6,296 bases of DNA from Firmicutes bacterium CAG:110 (GCA_000434635.1 HF988078.1:16664-22959); one strand, 5' to 3'. Counted from the first letter of the stretch, positions 1-5,657 are shown. A program made the numbers and translations. Notes: a model not told the origin generated them from the letters alone.

Positions 1-1
1 T

Positions 2-60
2 CGCCGCTACCGGCGGCCTGCGAAGGATTCGCAGGATAAAATGGTGTTAACCATTTTATC
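2..60. repeat. Cluster of three consecutive perfect hairpins
   Basis: Three palindromes follow each other almost without spacing. The first has arms CGCCG (2-6) and CGGCG (11-15) around CTAC. The second has arms CCTGCGAA (17-24) and TTCGCAGG (28-35) around GGA. The third has arms GATAAAATGGT (35-45) and ACCATTTTATC (50-60) around GTTA. All three stems are perfect. They lie downstream of the minus-strand hypothetical gene, 16 bases past its stop, so the AT-rich third stem could help end that transcript, although no run of T follows it. The dense packing is more like a dispersed palindromic repeat (REP/BIME or MITE type) or the structured end of a mobile element. The left side is cut by the window edge, so the full extent is unknown. 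Confidence 0.7.
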
Positions 61-75
61 GAGAAATAGTATGAA

Positions 76-804
76 TCATTCCGGGGCGATCAGGAATTGG
101 GGGATGCCGTGCAGCTCCTGATATAAGCCGACGGCGCGGGTGACGCCCAGCGCTTCGCCTTCGATCAGTAGCTCATCTAAATCCTCCGGAGTGCGGAACA
201 GGGTGAAGCGGGCGCTGTCTGCGTCCGTGTGGATTTGATAATGGCAGTGCAGCTTTTCGTCCCGGTGCCCGCCTAAAAGCTGCGCCGCCGGGGGCAGGGG
301 AGCTGTGGTGGCTCCTGCGGGTGTCAGTGTAATGGTTTCGCCGTCCAACGCCAGCTCCAGCCAGATTTCCCGTCCCTGCCATGGGGCGAGATAATCGGCA
401 AGATTTACATCCGGCGGCACGGGCGGCAGAAAGACCGGACAGGTCAGCCCCCGCCCGTAAAGCGCGGACACGCCCACGGGGCAGGGGAGTGCTTCGGACA
501 GCCGCCCCGCCAGAAGTTCGGCTTCTTCATACCCCGGCCGCTGGAAATCCAGCAGAACGCCGCTGCATTTAAGCGCATCCAACCGGGGGCGCAGCTGGGC
601 GGCGATGGTTTCGGAGTCATGCCCATGGATGGGGGTGATGTCGTCCAGAATCACCATGGAGCCGGGGGGCAGTGCCTTCGGCAGATTGGAAAGCCCCGTG
701 GAATAGGGGGAAAAATGACAGGCCATCCATGCAGTTTTCGGCGGAAGCGTCTCAGTTCCCCGGATTTCCGCCGCTGTCATGGCAAGAAACGGACGAATCG
801 CCAT
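76..804 (-). CDS. Hypothetical protein, 242 aa
   Basis: I do not recognise this family. ATG at 804 is chosen over the in-frame TTG at 810 because the ribosome binding site AAAGGAGG lies 8 nt from the ATG but only 2 nt from the TTG. The protein is probably cytoplasmic: I see no signal peptide and no membrane segment. The N-terminal half alternates hydrophobic strands and helices, with strand-like stretches around MVILDDITPIH and GVLLDFQRPG and a proline-rich region (LPPVPPDV) in the middle. This is reminiscent of part of a TIM barrel such as GH18-like domains, but the GH18 DxxDxDxE signature is absent, so the resemblance is weak. The C-terminal third looks like a beta-rich domain ending in a helix and strand. 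It is divergent from the yqeG-like gene, across 90 bp. The reading frame and composition match its neighbours, so it is probably a real vertically inherited gene. Confidence 0.75.
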   Translation of the reverse strand: MAIRPFLAMTAAEIRGTETLPPKTAWMACHFSPYSTGLSNLPKALPPGSMVILDDITPIHGHDSETIAAQLRPRLDALKCSGVLLDFQRPGYEEAELLAGRLSEALPCPVGVSALYGRGLTCPVFLPPVPPDVNLADYLAPWQGREIWLELALDGETITLTPAGATTAPLPPAAQLLGGHRDEKLHCHYQIHTDADSARFTLFRTPEDLDELLIEGEALGVTRAVGLYQELHGIPQFLIAPE

Positions 805-832
805 GGACAAATCCTCCTTTCCGTGATATAAT
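804..832 (+). promoter_or_regulatory. Sigma-A type promoter for yqeG-pepP
   Basis: The -35 box TGGACA (804-809) and -10 box TATAAT (827-832) are separated by exactly 17 bp. The -10 is preceded by TGA, giving an extended TGnTATAAT. Transcription would start near 839, leaving a leader of about 56 nt before the yqeG ATG. The -35 box starts within the divergent gene's initiation codon, so the two genes cannot be controlled wholly independently. Confidence 0.75.
813..820 (-). promoter_or_regulatory. Ribosome binding site that decides the start of the 242-aa gene
   Basis: Read on the minus strand this is AAAGGAGG. Its GGAGG core is 8 nt from the ATG at 804 and only 2 nt from the TTG at 810, so the ATG is the likely start. 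Confidence 0.75.
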
Positions 833-844
833 ATAGGCCGAAAC

Positions 845-860
845 GCGGAGACGACTCCGC
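845..860. promoter_or_regulatory. Hairpin in the yqeG leader
   Basis: Arms GCGGAG (845-850) and CTCCGC (855-860) form a perfect 6-bp stem around an ACGA loop, just downstream of the predicted transcription start. No T run follows, so it is not an intrinsic terminator. It could be an mRNA 5'-end stabiliser, or a DNA inverted repeat used as an operator between the divergent genes. Its function is unproven. Confidence 0.4.
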
Positions 861-894
861 TCTATGAATACTATACGAACCACGGGAGAACATT

Positions 895-1392
895 ATGCCC
901 TTTTCTCTTCTGCCCAAAATCATCGCAAACCGCCTCACCGACATAACGCCGGAGCTGCTGCACACCCGGGACATCCGGCTGCTGATGCTGGATTTTGACA
1001 ATACCATCGTGCCCTACACCACTGACGTTCCCACGGTGGAGATGACGGCGTGGCTGGACCGGATGAAGCAGACGGACATCACCGTGTGCATCGTCTCCAA
1101 CAGCCACAAAGACCGGGTGCCCCGTTTCTGCAGGGAGCATGGTCTGGACTGCATCACCCACGCGAAAAAGCCATTTTCCAAGGGAATCCGGGAATGTCTG
1201 GCGAAATATGACATTCCGGCAAAGAACGCCGCGCTGGTGGGCGATCAAATCTACACCGATACCCTTGGCGCGAACTGCGTCGGCGTGACCTCCATTCTGG
1301 TCAGCGCCATCAACAATCACAATTTCTGGCTGAAGGCACGTCACGTGCTGGAACTGCCATTTATTTTACCTGCAAAGAAAAGGAGAATCTGA
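895..1392 (+). CDS. yqeG: YqeG-family HAD phosphatase
   Basis: This 165-aa protein belongs to the HAD superfamily, subclass IIIA, of the YqeG type. All catalytic motifs are visible. Motif I is LDFDNTI with nucleophile Asp33 and acid/base Asp35. Motif II is the VSNS segment with Ser68. Motif III is the lysine in AKKP (Lys91/Lys92). Motif IV is GDQIYTD with Asp117 and Asp122. YqeG proteins are related to the yeast mitochondrial phosphatidylglycerophosphatase Gep4, so removing phosphate from phosphatidylglycerophosphate in phospholipid synthesis is a reasonable guess, but the substrate is not shown by the sequence. The N-terminal segment FSLLPKIIANRLTDI could be a membrane-associating amphipathic helix. 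A GGGAG site 6 nt upstream supports the ATG at 895. It is the first gene of an operon with the M24 peptidase 2 nt downstream. Length is normal for the family. Confidence 0.9.
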   Translation: MPFSLLPKIIANRLTDITPELLHTRDIRLLMLDFDNTIVPYTTDVPTVEMTAWLDRMKQTDITVCIVSNSHKDRVPRFCREHGLDCITHAKKPFSKGIRECLAKYDIPAKNAALVGDQIYTDTLGANCVGVTSILVSAINNHNFWLKARHVLELPFILPAKKRRI

Positions 1393-1394
1393 CC

Positions 1395-2459
1395 ATGAAA
1401 AATCTTGACAAGTATCTGACCCTGCTGGACGGGGATGTGGACGGCCTGCTGCTGACCTCCCGCTACAGCCGCCATTACGGCGCGGAATTCGACATCGCCG
1501 AGGGCGTCGCCATCGTCACAAAGAAGGGCTGCCGCTACTTCACCGACAGCCGCTACATCGAGTCCGCCGAAAAGAACCTGAAGGGCTTTGAGGTTCTGGA
1601 CGTGAATCGGGAGATCGGCTACATCCAGCGCCTGAACACGGCCATTGCCGATTTCGGCGTGACCACTCTTGGCTACGAGGAACATTACCTCACCGCCGAG
1701 GAGTATTTCTACTACGACGAAAAGCTGAACGCCAAGCTGGTGCCCTTCCACAAGCCCATCTACGCTTTCCGCGCCACCAAGGAGGACTGGGAGCTGGAGC
1801 TGATGCGCAAGGCGCAGGCCATCACCGACAGAGCCTTTGCCGAGGTCATCACCCGCATCAAGCCCGGCATGACCGAGCTGGAGCTTCAGGCGGAGCTGAT
1901 CTACTGCATGTACAAGAACGGCGGCACCGGTCTGGCCTTTGACCCCATTGTGGTATCCGGCCCCAATACCAGCCTGCCCCACGGCGTCGCCGGTGAGCGC
2001 GTCATTCAGAAGGGCGACTTCGTCACCATGGACTTCGGCGCGTCCTACATGGGCTACTGCTCCGACATGACCCGTACTGTCGCCGTCGGCTACGCCACCG
2101 ACGAGATGAAGCACGTGTACGACACCGTTCTCAAGGCGCAGCTGACCGCCATCGCCGTCACGAAGGCCGGCGTTCCCGGCAAGGATATTGACGGCACCGC
2201 CCGGAAGGTTATTGCCGACGCCGGCTACGGCGAATACTTCGGCCACGGCTACGGCCACAGCCTTGGTCTGGAGATCCACGAGAATCCCAGCCCCAACGCC
2301 AGCAACACCGAGCCGCTGCCCGCAGGCGTCGTCTGCTCCGCCGAACCCGGCATCTATCTGCCCGGAAAATTCGGCGTCCGCATTGAGGACGTGACCATTA
2401 TCACCGAGGACGGCTGCGAGGACATTACCGGAAGCCCGAAGAATTTGATTATTGTCTGA
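1395..2459 (+). CDS. pepP: M24 family Xaa-Pro aminopeptidase
   Basis: This 354-aa cytoplasmic metallopeptidase removes an N-terminal residue preceding proline (X-Pro bonds). It has a creatinase-like N-terminal domain (about 1-125) and the pita-bread catalytic domain (about 130-350). The five dinuclear metal ligands are all present: Asp213 in MDFG, Asp224 in CSDMTR, His288 in GHGYGHSLG, Glu317 in SAEPGIY and Glu331 in RIED. The usual helper histidines are His196 (LPHG) and His295 (EIHE). Length and motifs are typical of short bacterial Xaa-Pro peptidases of the PepP/PepQ/YqhT type. Prolidase activity on dipeptides cannot be excluded from sequence. AGGAGA at 1381-1386, inside the end of yqeG, lies 8 nt from the ATG, so the two are surely co-transcribed. 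In many Clostridia and Bacilli this gene directly precedes efp; here a glycosyltransferase separates them. Confidence 0.93.
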   Translation: MKNLDKYLTLLDGDVDGLLLTSRYSRHYGAEFDIAEGVAIVTKKGCRYFTDSRYIESAEKNLKGFEVLDVNREIGYIQRLNTAIADFGVTTLGYEEHYLTAEEYFYYDEKLNAKLVPFHKPIYAFRATKEDWELELMRKAQAITDRAFAEVITRIKPGMTELELQAELIYCMYKNGGTGLAFDPIVVSGPNTSLPHGVAGERVIQKGDFVTMDFGASYMGYCSDMTRTVAVGYATDEMKHVYDTVLKAQLTAIAVTKAGVPGKDIDGTARKVIADAGYGEYFGHGYGHSLGLEIHENPSPNASNTEPLPAGVVCSAEPGIYLPGKFGVRIEDVTIITEDGCEDITGSPKNLIIV

Positions 2460-2467
2460 TATGCAGA

Positions 2468-2496
2468 TTTACTGTTTTTGTGAAAAACGACATAAC
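2468..2496 (+). promoter_or_regulatory. Possible weak promoter for the glycosyltransferase
   Basis: TTTACT (2468-2473) and CATAAC (2491-2496) match the -35 and -10 consensus at four of six positions each, with 17-bp spacing. Transcription would begin near 2503, giving a short leader before the ribosome binding site. A small GTTTTT/AAAAAC inverted repeat lies in the same stretch. Read-through from pepP across the 60-nt gap is an equally good explanation. Confidence 0.3.
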
Positions 2497-2519
2497 GCTG
2501 AGTAGTGAGGGGAAATGAG

Positions 2520-3500
2520 ATGTCCGAACCGTTGATTTCTGTTATCGTGCCTGTCTATAATGCGGAAAAGTATCTCAGAAAATGTGTTGCCAGTATCCGT
2601 GCGCAGACCTATCGGAATTTGGAGATTATTCTGGTGGATGACGGATCCTGCGACAGAAGCGGGGAGTTGTGCGAAGCCTTTGCTTTGGAGGATTCCAGAA
2701 TTGTCGTGATTCGTAAAGAGAACGGCGGTGTGGCGTCGGCCAGAAACGCTGGATTGGATGCTATGCATGGCGACTATGTTGGATTTGTGGACGCGGACGA
2801 TTGGATTGACCCGGAAATGTACGAAGTTCTTCTGCAAAGAATGATAGCGGAAAATGCGCAGATTTCCTGCTGCGGTATGGCAATTGTTACAGGGGAGAAA
2901 ATCACAAGATATTTTAACCCTGATATGGACGTCCAGTTTACAGCTGGTGGTGCCGATGCTCAGTCGGAACTGATTCGTTGCAGCTGCATAACCAATGCGA
3001 TGTGCGATAAATTATATTCTGCTGAGATATTTGATGGACTGCGGCAAAAAACCGGTGCCTACATGGACGATATGGCTGTGCAGTATCTGCTTGTCGCAAG
3101 GGCAGAGCAGGTAACCTACACGGCACGGCCGATGTATTACTGGTATCAGTCGGAAAACAGTATTACACGTGGGCATTTTACAACGCGCTTCTTCGAATGG
3201 ATTACCAGCACCGAGGAACGGCTGGCTTTTTATCAGGAGCATTTCCCGGCGTGTGTCCCGGAGGCCTACAATCAGTATATCGGCCTTTGTATGGATATGC
3301 TTCTCATCACTTGGAAGATGCCGGAGTGGAAAGATCAGAATCAGGAGCTTGTCCGGAGAATCGCTGCGCCTCTTACAGGTAATTATGGCGATGATATGGG
3401 AAGAATTACGAAACTTAAGCGGCAGCTGGTCAAAATTCACCCCAAACTGTTTATCTGGCTAAATCCGTTTTTTGAGAAGCTCAAGGCGCGGCAGGGATAG
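2520..3500 (+). CDS. Family 2 glycosyltransferase
   Basis: This 326-aa protein transfers a sugar from a nucleotide-sugar donor, probably to a cell-surface polysaccharide or lipid-linked acceptor. The N-terminal GT-A domain (about 5-115) shows the opening strand SVIVPVYNAEKYL, the DDGS nucleotide-binding motif (40-43), the NGGVASARNAG segment (68-78) and the metal-binding DAD (91-93) followed by DW. The C-terminal region (about 120-326) is variable, as in EpsJ-like enzymes, and ends in a basic amphipathic segment (KLKRQLVKIHPKLF) that could touch the membrane. There is no clear transmembrane helix. ATG at 2520 is preferred over GTG at 2505 because AGGGG at 2508-2512 lies 7 nt before it and homologues start at the SVIVPVYN strand. 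GC is visibly lower than in its neighbours (about 47% in a sampled 60-base line against 62% in pepP), and codons end in A/T more often. This suggests a transferred gene. The acceptor and sugar are unknown. Confidence 0.9.
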   Translation: MSEPLISVIVPVYNAEKYLRKCVASIRAQTYRNLEIILVDDGSCDRSGELCEAFALEDSRIVVIRKENGGVASARNAGLDAMHGDYVGFVDADDWIDPEMYEVLLQRMIAENAQISCCGMAIVTGEKITRYFNPDMDVQFTAGGADAQSELIRCSCITNAMCDKLYSAEIFDGLRQKTGAYMDDMAVQYLLVARAEQVTYTARPMYYWYQSENSITRGHFTTRFFEWITSTEERLAFYQEHFPACVPEAYNQYIGLCMDMLLITWKMPEWKDQNQELVRRIAAPLTGNYGDDMGRITKLKRQLVKIHPKLFIWLNPFFEKLKARQG

Positions 3501-3507
3501 AAGACAG

Positions 3508-3540
3508 GAAGCGATTTCTGCCCGCAGAAACAATCGTTTC
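3508..3540 (+). terminator. Stem-loop after the glycosyltransferase, possible terminator
   Basis: Outer arms GAAGCGAT (3508-3515) and ATCGTTTC (3533-3540) pair with one G-U. Inner arms TTCTG (3516-3520) and CAGAA (3525-3529) enclose a CCCG loop, with a three-base ACA bulge. It starts 8 nt after the stop codon, where a terminator is expected. The stretch that follows is only moderately T-rich, so termination may be weak or factor-dependent. The remaining bases up to the efp promoter (3541-3616) show nothing I can assign. Confidence 0.4.
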
Positions 3541-3616
3541 TACACGTTTGATTAAGCTGTGACGGAGAAGGCAAAGAAGAATCCGGATAGGGCGCAATTT
3601 TTATTGGATTTCCCTA

Positions 3617-3645
3617 TTGAAAAGTCGATTTTTTTAGGCTATAAT
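3617..3645 (+). promoter_or_regulatory. Sigma-A type promoter for efp
   Basis: TTGAAA (3617-3622) and a perfect TATAAT (3640-3645) are separated by exactly 17 bp. Transcription would start near 3652, giving a leader of about 62 nt. This near-consensus promoter fits strong constitutive expression of a translation factor and makes efp independent of the upstream glycosyltransferase. Confidence 0.85.
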
Positions 3646-3713
3646 ACACATGTAAAATTCTAGCATACACAATTTGCTTTTCCCAGGGAAGGCATCATAG
3701 GAGGAAATAGAAA

Positions 3714-4277
3714 ATGATTTCTGCAGGCGAATTTAGAAACGGCGTTACCTTTGATATGGACGGAAAGGTTATGCAGGTCGTGGAGTTCCAGCACGTCAAG
3801 CCCGGCAAGGGCGCGGCGTTCGTCCGCGTGAAGATGAAGAACGTCATCACCGGCGCTGTCACCGAGACCAGCTTCAACCCCACCGCCAAGTTCCCCACCG
3901 CGTTCGTTGAGCGCAAGAAGATGGAGTATTCCTACAATGACGGCGCTCTGTACTACTTCATGGATCAGGAGACCTATGAACTGGAGCCCATCGACGCTTC
4001 CGCTCTGGACGATTCCTTCAAGTTCGTTAAGGAGAACGACGTCTGCACCATTATGAGCTACAAGGGCAAGGTGTTCGGCGTGGAAGTTCCCAACTTTGCC
4101 GATCTGGTCGTCACCAAGACCGAGCCCGGTTTTGCCGGCAACACCGCCACCAACGTCACCAAGCCCGCCACTGTGGAGACCGGCGCTGAGGTGAAGGTGC
4201 CCCTCTTCATCAACGAGGGTGACAAGATCCAGATCGACACCCGCACCGGCGAGTATCTGGGCCGCTCCAAGGCTTAA
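3714..4277 (+). CDS. efp: Elongation factor P
   Basis: EF-P (187 aa, the standard length) binds the ribosome between the P and E sites and rescues stalling at consecutive prolines. Three beta-barrel domains are expected: a KOW-like N-terminal domain (about 1-64), a central OB domain (about 65-127) and a C-terminal OB domain (about 128-187) with the signature around TNVTKPATVETGAEVKVPLFI. The loop tip reads KPGKGAAF, with Lys32 at the position modified in many bacteria. A lysine here, with flanking prolines and glycines as in Bacillus, fits either the Bacillus 5-aminopentanol type of modification or an unmodified form. No epmA or epmB gene is in the window. AGGAGG at 3699-3704 lies 9 nt before the ATG. 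It has its own promoter and terminator, and its GC-rich codon usage resembles that of highly expressed genes. Confidence 0.97.
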   Translation: MISAGEFRNGVTFDMDGKVMQVVEFQHVKPGKGAAFVRVKMKNVITGAVTETSFNPTAKFPTAFVERKKMEYSYNDGALYYFMDQETYELEPIDASALDDSFKFVKENDVCTIMSYKGKVFGVEVPNFADLVVTKTEPGFAGNTATNVTKPATVETGAEVKVPLFINEGDKIQIDTRTGEYLGRSKA

Positions 4278-4284
4278 ATCCATA

Positions 4285-4315
4285 AAAGCAGGGGACGTTT
4301 TTCGCCCCCTCTTTT
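4285..4315 (+). terminator. Intrinsic terminator after efp, imperfect
   Basis: The core stem is AGGGGACG (4290-4297) with CGCCCCCT (4303-4310), broken by one A-C mismatch, around a TTTTT loop. Flanking AAAAG and TTTT extend the pairing after a C-C mismatch. The T run (CTTTTCC) is short and interrupted, so some read-through into the next gene is likely. Confidence 0.75.
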
Positions 4316-4341
4316 CCAATTACGTGTAAAGGAGAATCATT

Positions 4342-4791
4342 ATGACGATTTCCGAAAAGTCCGCCTACCTCAAGGGCCTGATGGAGGGCATGAACCTGAA
4401 CACTGAGTCCAACGAGGGCAAGATGATCGCTGCCATCGTGGACCTGCTGGGGGACATGGCCAAGCGCGTCACCGACATTGAGGAGACCACCATTGCCATT
4501 TCCGACGAGCTGGATGAGATCGAGGAAGATCTGGACGCCATCGAGGACTTCATCATGGATGAGGACGATGATGACGACGAGGACTACGACGACGAAGACG
4601 AGTGGGATGACGACGAGGATTCCGACGAGGGCTTTGAGTTCGGCGACGAGGAGACCACCATTTACGAGGCGGAATGTCCCAGCTGCGGCGAAGTGGTTGA
4701 CTTTGACGAGGAGACTCTGGAAAAGGGAAGCATCGTTTGCCCCAACTGCGGTGAGACGCTGGAGTTTTCTCTGGAAGACGAAGAAGAGTGA
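4342..4791 (+). CDS. CD1247-type acidic zinc-ribbon protein
   Basis: This 149-aa protein resembles the clostridial family named after C. difficile CD1247, which is sometimes mislabelled as an AraC regulator; it has no AraC-type helix-turn-helix. The conserved N-terminal block (about 1-40) starts SAYLKGLMEGMNL. A short acidic coiled-coil-like helix (about 41-71) follows. Then comes a strongly acidic linker (73-105), where 25 of 33 residues are Asp or Glu. The C-terminal end is a zinc ribbon with Cys112, Cys115, Cys133 and Cys136 (CPSC, 17 residues, CPNC). The biochemical role is unknown. Zinc ribbons and acidic tails both suggest binding to a macromolecular partner, possibly RNA polymerase or the ribosome, but this is inference. 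AAAGGAG at 4328-4334 sits 7 nt before the ATG. It lies 64 nt after efp with no visible promoter of its own, so it probably depends on read-through from efp. Confidence 0.85.
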   Translation: MTISEKSAYLKGLMEGMNLNTESNEGKMIAAIVDLLGDMAKRVTDIEETTIAISDELDEIEEDLDAIEDFIMDEDDDDDEDYDDEDEWDDDEDSDEGFEFGDEETTIYEAECPSCGEVVDFDEETLEKGSIVCPNCGETLEFSLEDEEE

Positions 4792-4802
4792 TTTGACGTG
4801 TG

Positions 4803-4837
4803 AATCCCCTGCCTGAGTTCAGGCAGGGGATTTCTTC
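4803..4837 (+). terminator. Strong intrinsic terminator of the efp region
   Basis: A perfect inverted repeat pairs ATCCCCTGCCTGA (4804-4816) with TCAGGCAGGGGAT (4819-4831), extended by A4803-T4832, and is followed by TTCTTC. The closing GT must open to a four-base loop, leaving 12 or more base pairs. It starts 11 nt past the stop of the zinc-ribbon gene. Confidence 0.9.
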
Positions 4838-4850
4838 ATATGGGAACATT

Positions 4851-4883
4851 GAAAATCGGGCTGCCTTGCTGAGAGGCAGCCCG
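4851..4883 (-). terminator. Intrinsic terminator of the thioesterase operon
   Basis: CGGGCTGCC (4857-4865) and GGCAGCCCG (4875-4883) form a perfect 9-bp stem with a 9-base loop. On the minus strand the stem is followed by ATTTTC, so it ends transcripts arriving from 4910. On the plus strand a TTTTT lies farther out (4895-4899), so it may also back up the preceding terminator. Confidence 0.8.
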
Positions 4884-4909
4884 GTGCTGTATCCTTTTTG
4901 CAAAGTGCG

Positions 4910-5230
4910 TCATGCTTCCCGGTAGCGGATAAAGTCCAGCGTCAGATAATCCAGATACACCTGCTTGTCCGGGGTCTTGCCCATGGTGACGCGGTGGCAG
5001 TTGACCTCCCAGACGGGGAAGCTATCCAGCTCACCCTTCCTGATCTCAAAAACATGGTTCCAGCTTCTGCCTTCCAGATAGGGCGTGTCCTGCTGGACGC
5101 GGATCAGCTCCAGACGCCGGAAGGTAAAGGTGGGGAACGCGTTTTTGACGATGGTCTCGAACAGAAGCTCCGCGTCCCGGACACTGCCCAGTTCAAAGGT
5201 GCTGCGAATCATTGCGCCATAGTCTTGCAT
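4910..5230 (-). CDS. Hypothetical protein, 106 aa, thioesterase operon partner
   Basis: I do not recognise this family. The ATG at 5230 is chosen over the in-frame TTG at 5236: AAGGAGGT lies 9 nt before the ATG but too close to the TTG. The protein is soluble, with no signal peptide or membrane segment. An N-terminal helix (about 15-30, DAELLFETIVKNAF) is followed by alternating strand-like stretches (FTFRRLELIRVQ, WNHVFEIRKGEL, VWEVNCHRVTMG) and a closing strand (YLDYLTLDFIRYRE). This suggests a small single alpha/beta domain. It holds one Cys and two His residues, too few for an obvious metal site. The gene follows the thioesterase by 14 nt, with its ribosome binding site overlapping the thioesterase stop codon, so translation of the two is probably coupled. 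A role linked to acyl-CoA or to the thioesterase is only guilt by association. Confidence 0.75.
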   Translation of the reverse strand: MQDYGAMIRSTFELGSVRDAELLFETIVKNAFPTFTFRRLELIRVQQDTPYLEGRSWNHVFEIRKGELDSFPVWEVNCHRVTMGKTPDKQVYLDYLTLDFIRYREA

Positions 5231-5238
5231 ATTCAATA

Positions 5239-5246
5239 ACCTCCTT
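5239..5246 (-). promoter_or_regulatory. Ribosome binding site overlapping the thioesterase stop
   Basis: On the minus strand this reads AAGGAGGT, and the first two bases are part of the upstream TAA stop. Its GGAGG core is 9 nt from the ATG at 5230, which decides that start against the TTG at 5236 and points to translational coupling. Confidence 0.8.
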
Positions 5247-5631
5247 ACAGCTTGCTGTATGCTTTGTCCAGAAATCTCTGGCTGTTGACGACCACACGCT
5301 GGTGGGTGCCATGGCCGATCTCACCGGCTTCGTCGAAGGCACGGACGGCAAAGGTGATGACCTTTCCCGCCACGGCGGTGACCTCCGCTTCTGCCCGGAC
5401 TTCCAGTCCTACCGGCGTCGCGGAGATGTGTTCAATATTCAGCGCGGTGCCGACGGTGGTCTGGCCTTCTTCCAGCCCTTCCGCCACGGCTTCGCACGCC
5501 GCGCCCTCCATCAGCGCGACCATGCAGGGAGTGGCGTAGACCAGCAGATCGCCGGAGCCGACCTCTTTGGCGGTGTCCTCCCGCTCACAGAGCGTCTCGG
5601 CCACGCCCTTCATGCCAACGGTAATTCCCAT
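5245..5631 (-). CDS. FlK-type hot-dog acyl-CoA thioesterase
   Basis: This 128-aa protein has the hot-dog fold of the fluoroacetyl-CoA thioesterase (FlK) family and should hydrolyse a short acyl-CoA in the cytoplasm. The catalytic trio of FlK (Thr42, Glu50, His76) is reproduced with the same spacing: Thr34 in ATPCMVALME, Glu42 eight residues on, and His68 in IEHISATP 26 residues later. The segment GQTTVGTALNI and the C-terminal FDEAGEIGHGTHQR strand are also typical. Fluoroacetate resistance is unlikely to be the role in a gut anaerobe; removing unwanted or toxic short acyl-CoAs is more plausible but unproven. The ATG at 5631 is preferred over the GTG at 5640: AAAGG lies 11 nt from the ATG but only 2 nt from the GTG, and family members start close to the GITVGMKG stretch. 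It is first in a two-gene operon and divergent from pncB. Confidence 0.88.
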   Translation of the reverse strand: MGITVGMKGVAETLCEREDTAKEVGSGDLLVYATPCMVALMEGAACEAVAEGLEEGQTTVGTALNIEHISATPVGLEVRAEAEVTAVAGKVITFAVRAFDEAGEIGHGTHQRVVVNSQRFLDKAYSKL

Positions 5632-5657
5632 AGGTATCACGACCTTTCTGTAATCTA

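Noticed and set aside
871..1344. Minus-strand open frame of 157 codons opposite yqeG
   Set aside because: The plus strand encodes a complete HAD phosphatase; the antisense product has no recognisable motif.
1341..2279. Long minus-strand open frame of 312 codons opposite pepP
   Set aside because: It is fully antisense to a gene with all catalytic residues, its product is a Val/Gly/Ala/His-rich shadow, and it has no ribosome binding site. High GC removes stop codons in this frame.
3581..3588. Perfect palindrome ATCCGGAT upstream of the efp promoter
   Set aside because: Eight-base palindromes are common by chance; it is 28 bp from the -35 box and not repeated in the window.
3559..3663. 34-codon GTG-started frame between the glycosyltransferase and efp
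   Set aside because: It has no good ribosome binding site and runs through the efp promoter, whose -10 box would be coding. Chance is the best explanation.
3678..3692. TTCCCAGGGAA palindrome in the efp leader as a riboswitch or leader element
   Set aside because: A folded form would have only about four firm base pairs and a tiny loop; the leader is too short for a known riboswitch.
3660..4319. Minus-strand open frame of 219 codons opposite efp
   Set aside because: It mirrors efp codons (Leu/Gly/Val-rich product) and spans both the efp terminator and its leader, so it is a shadow of the real gene.
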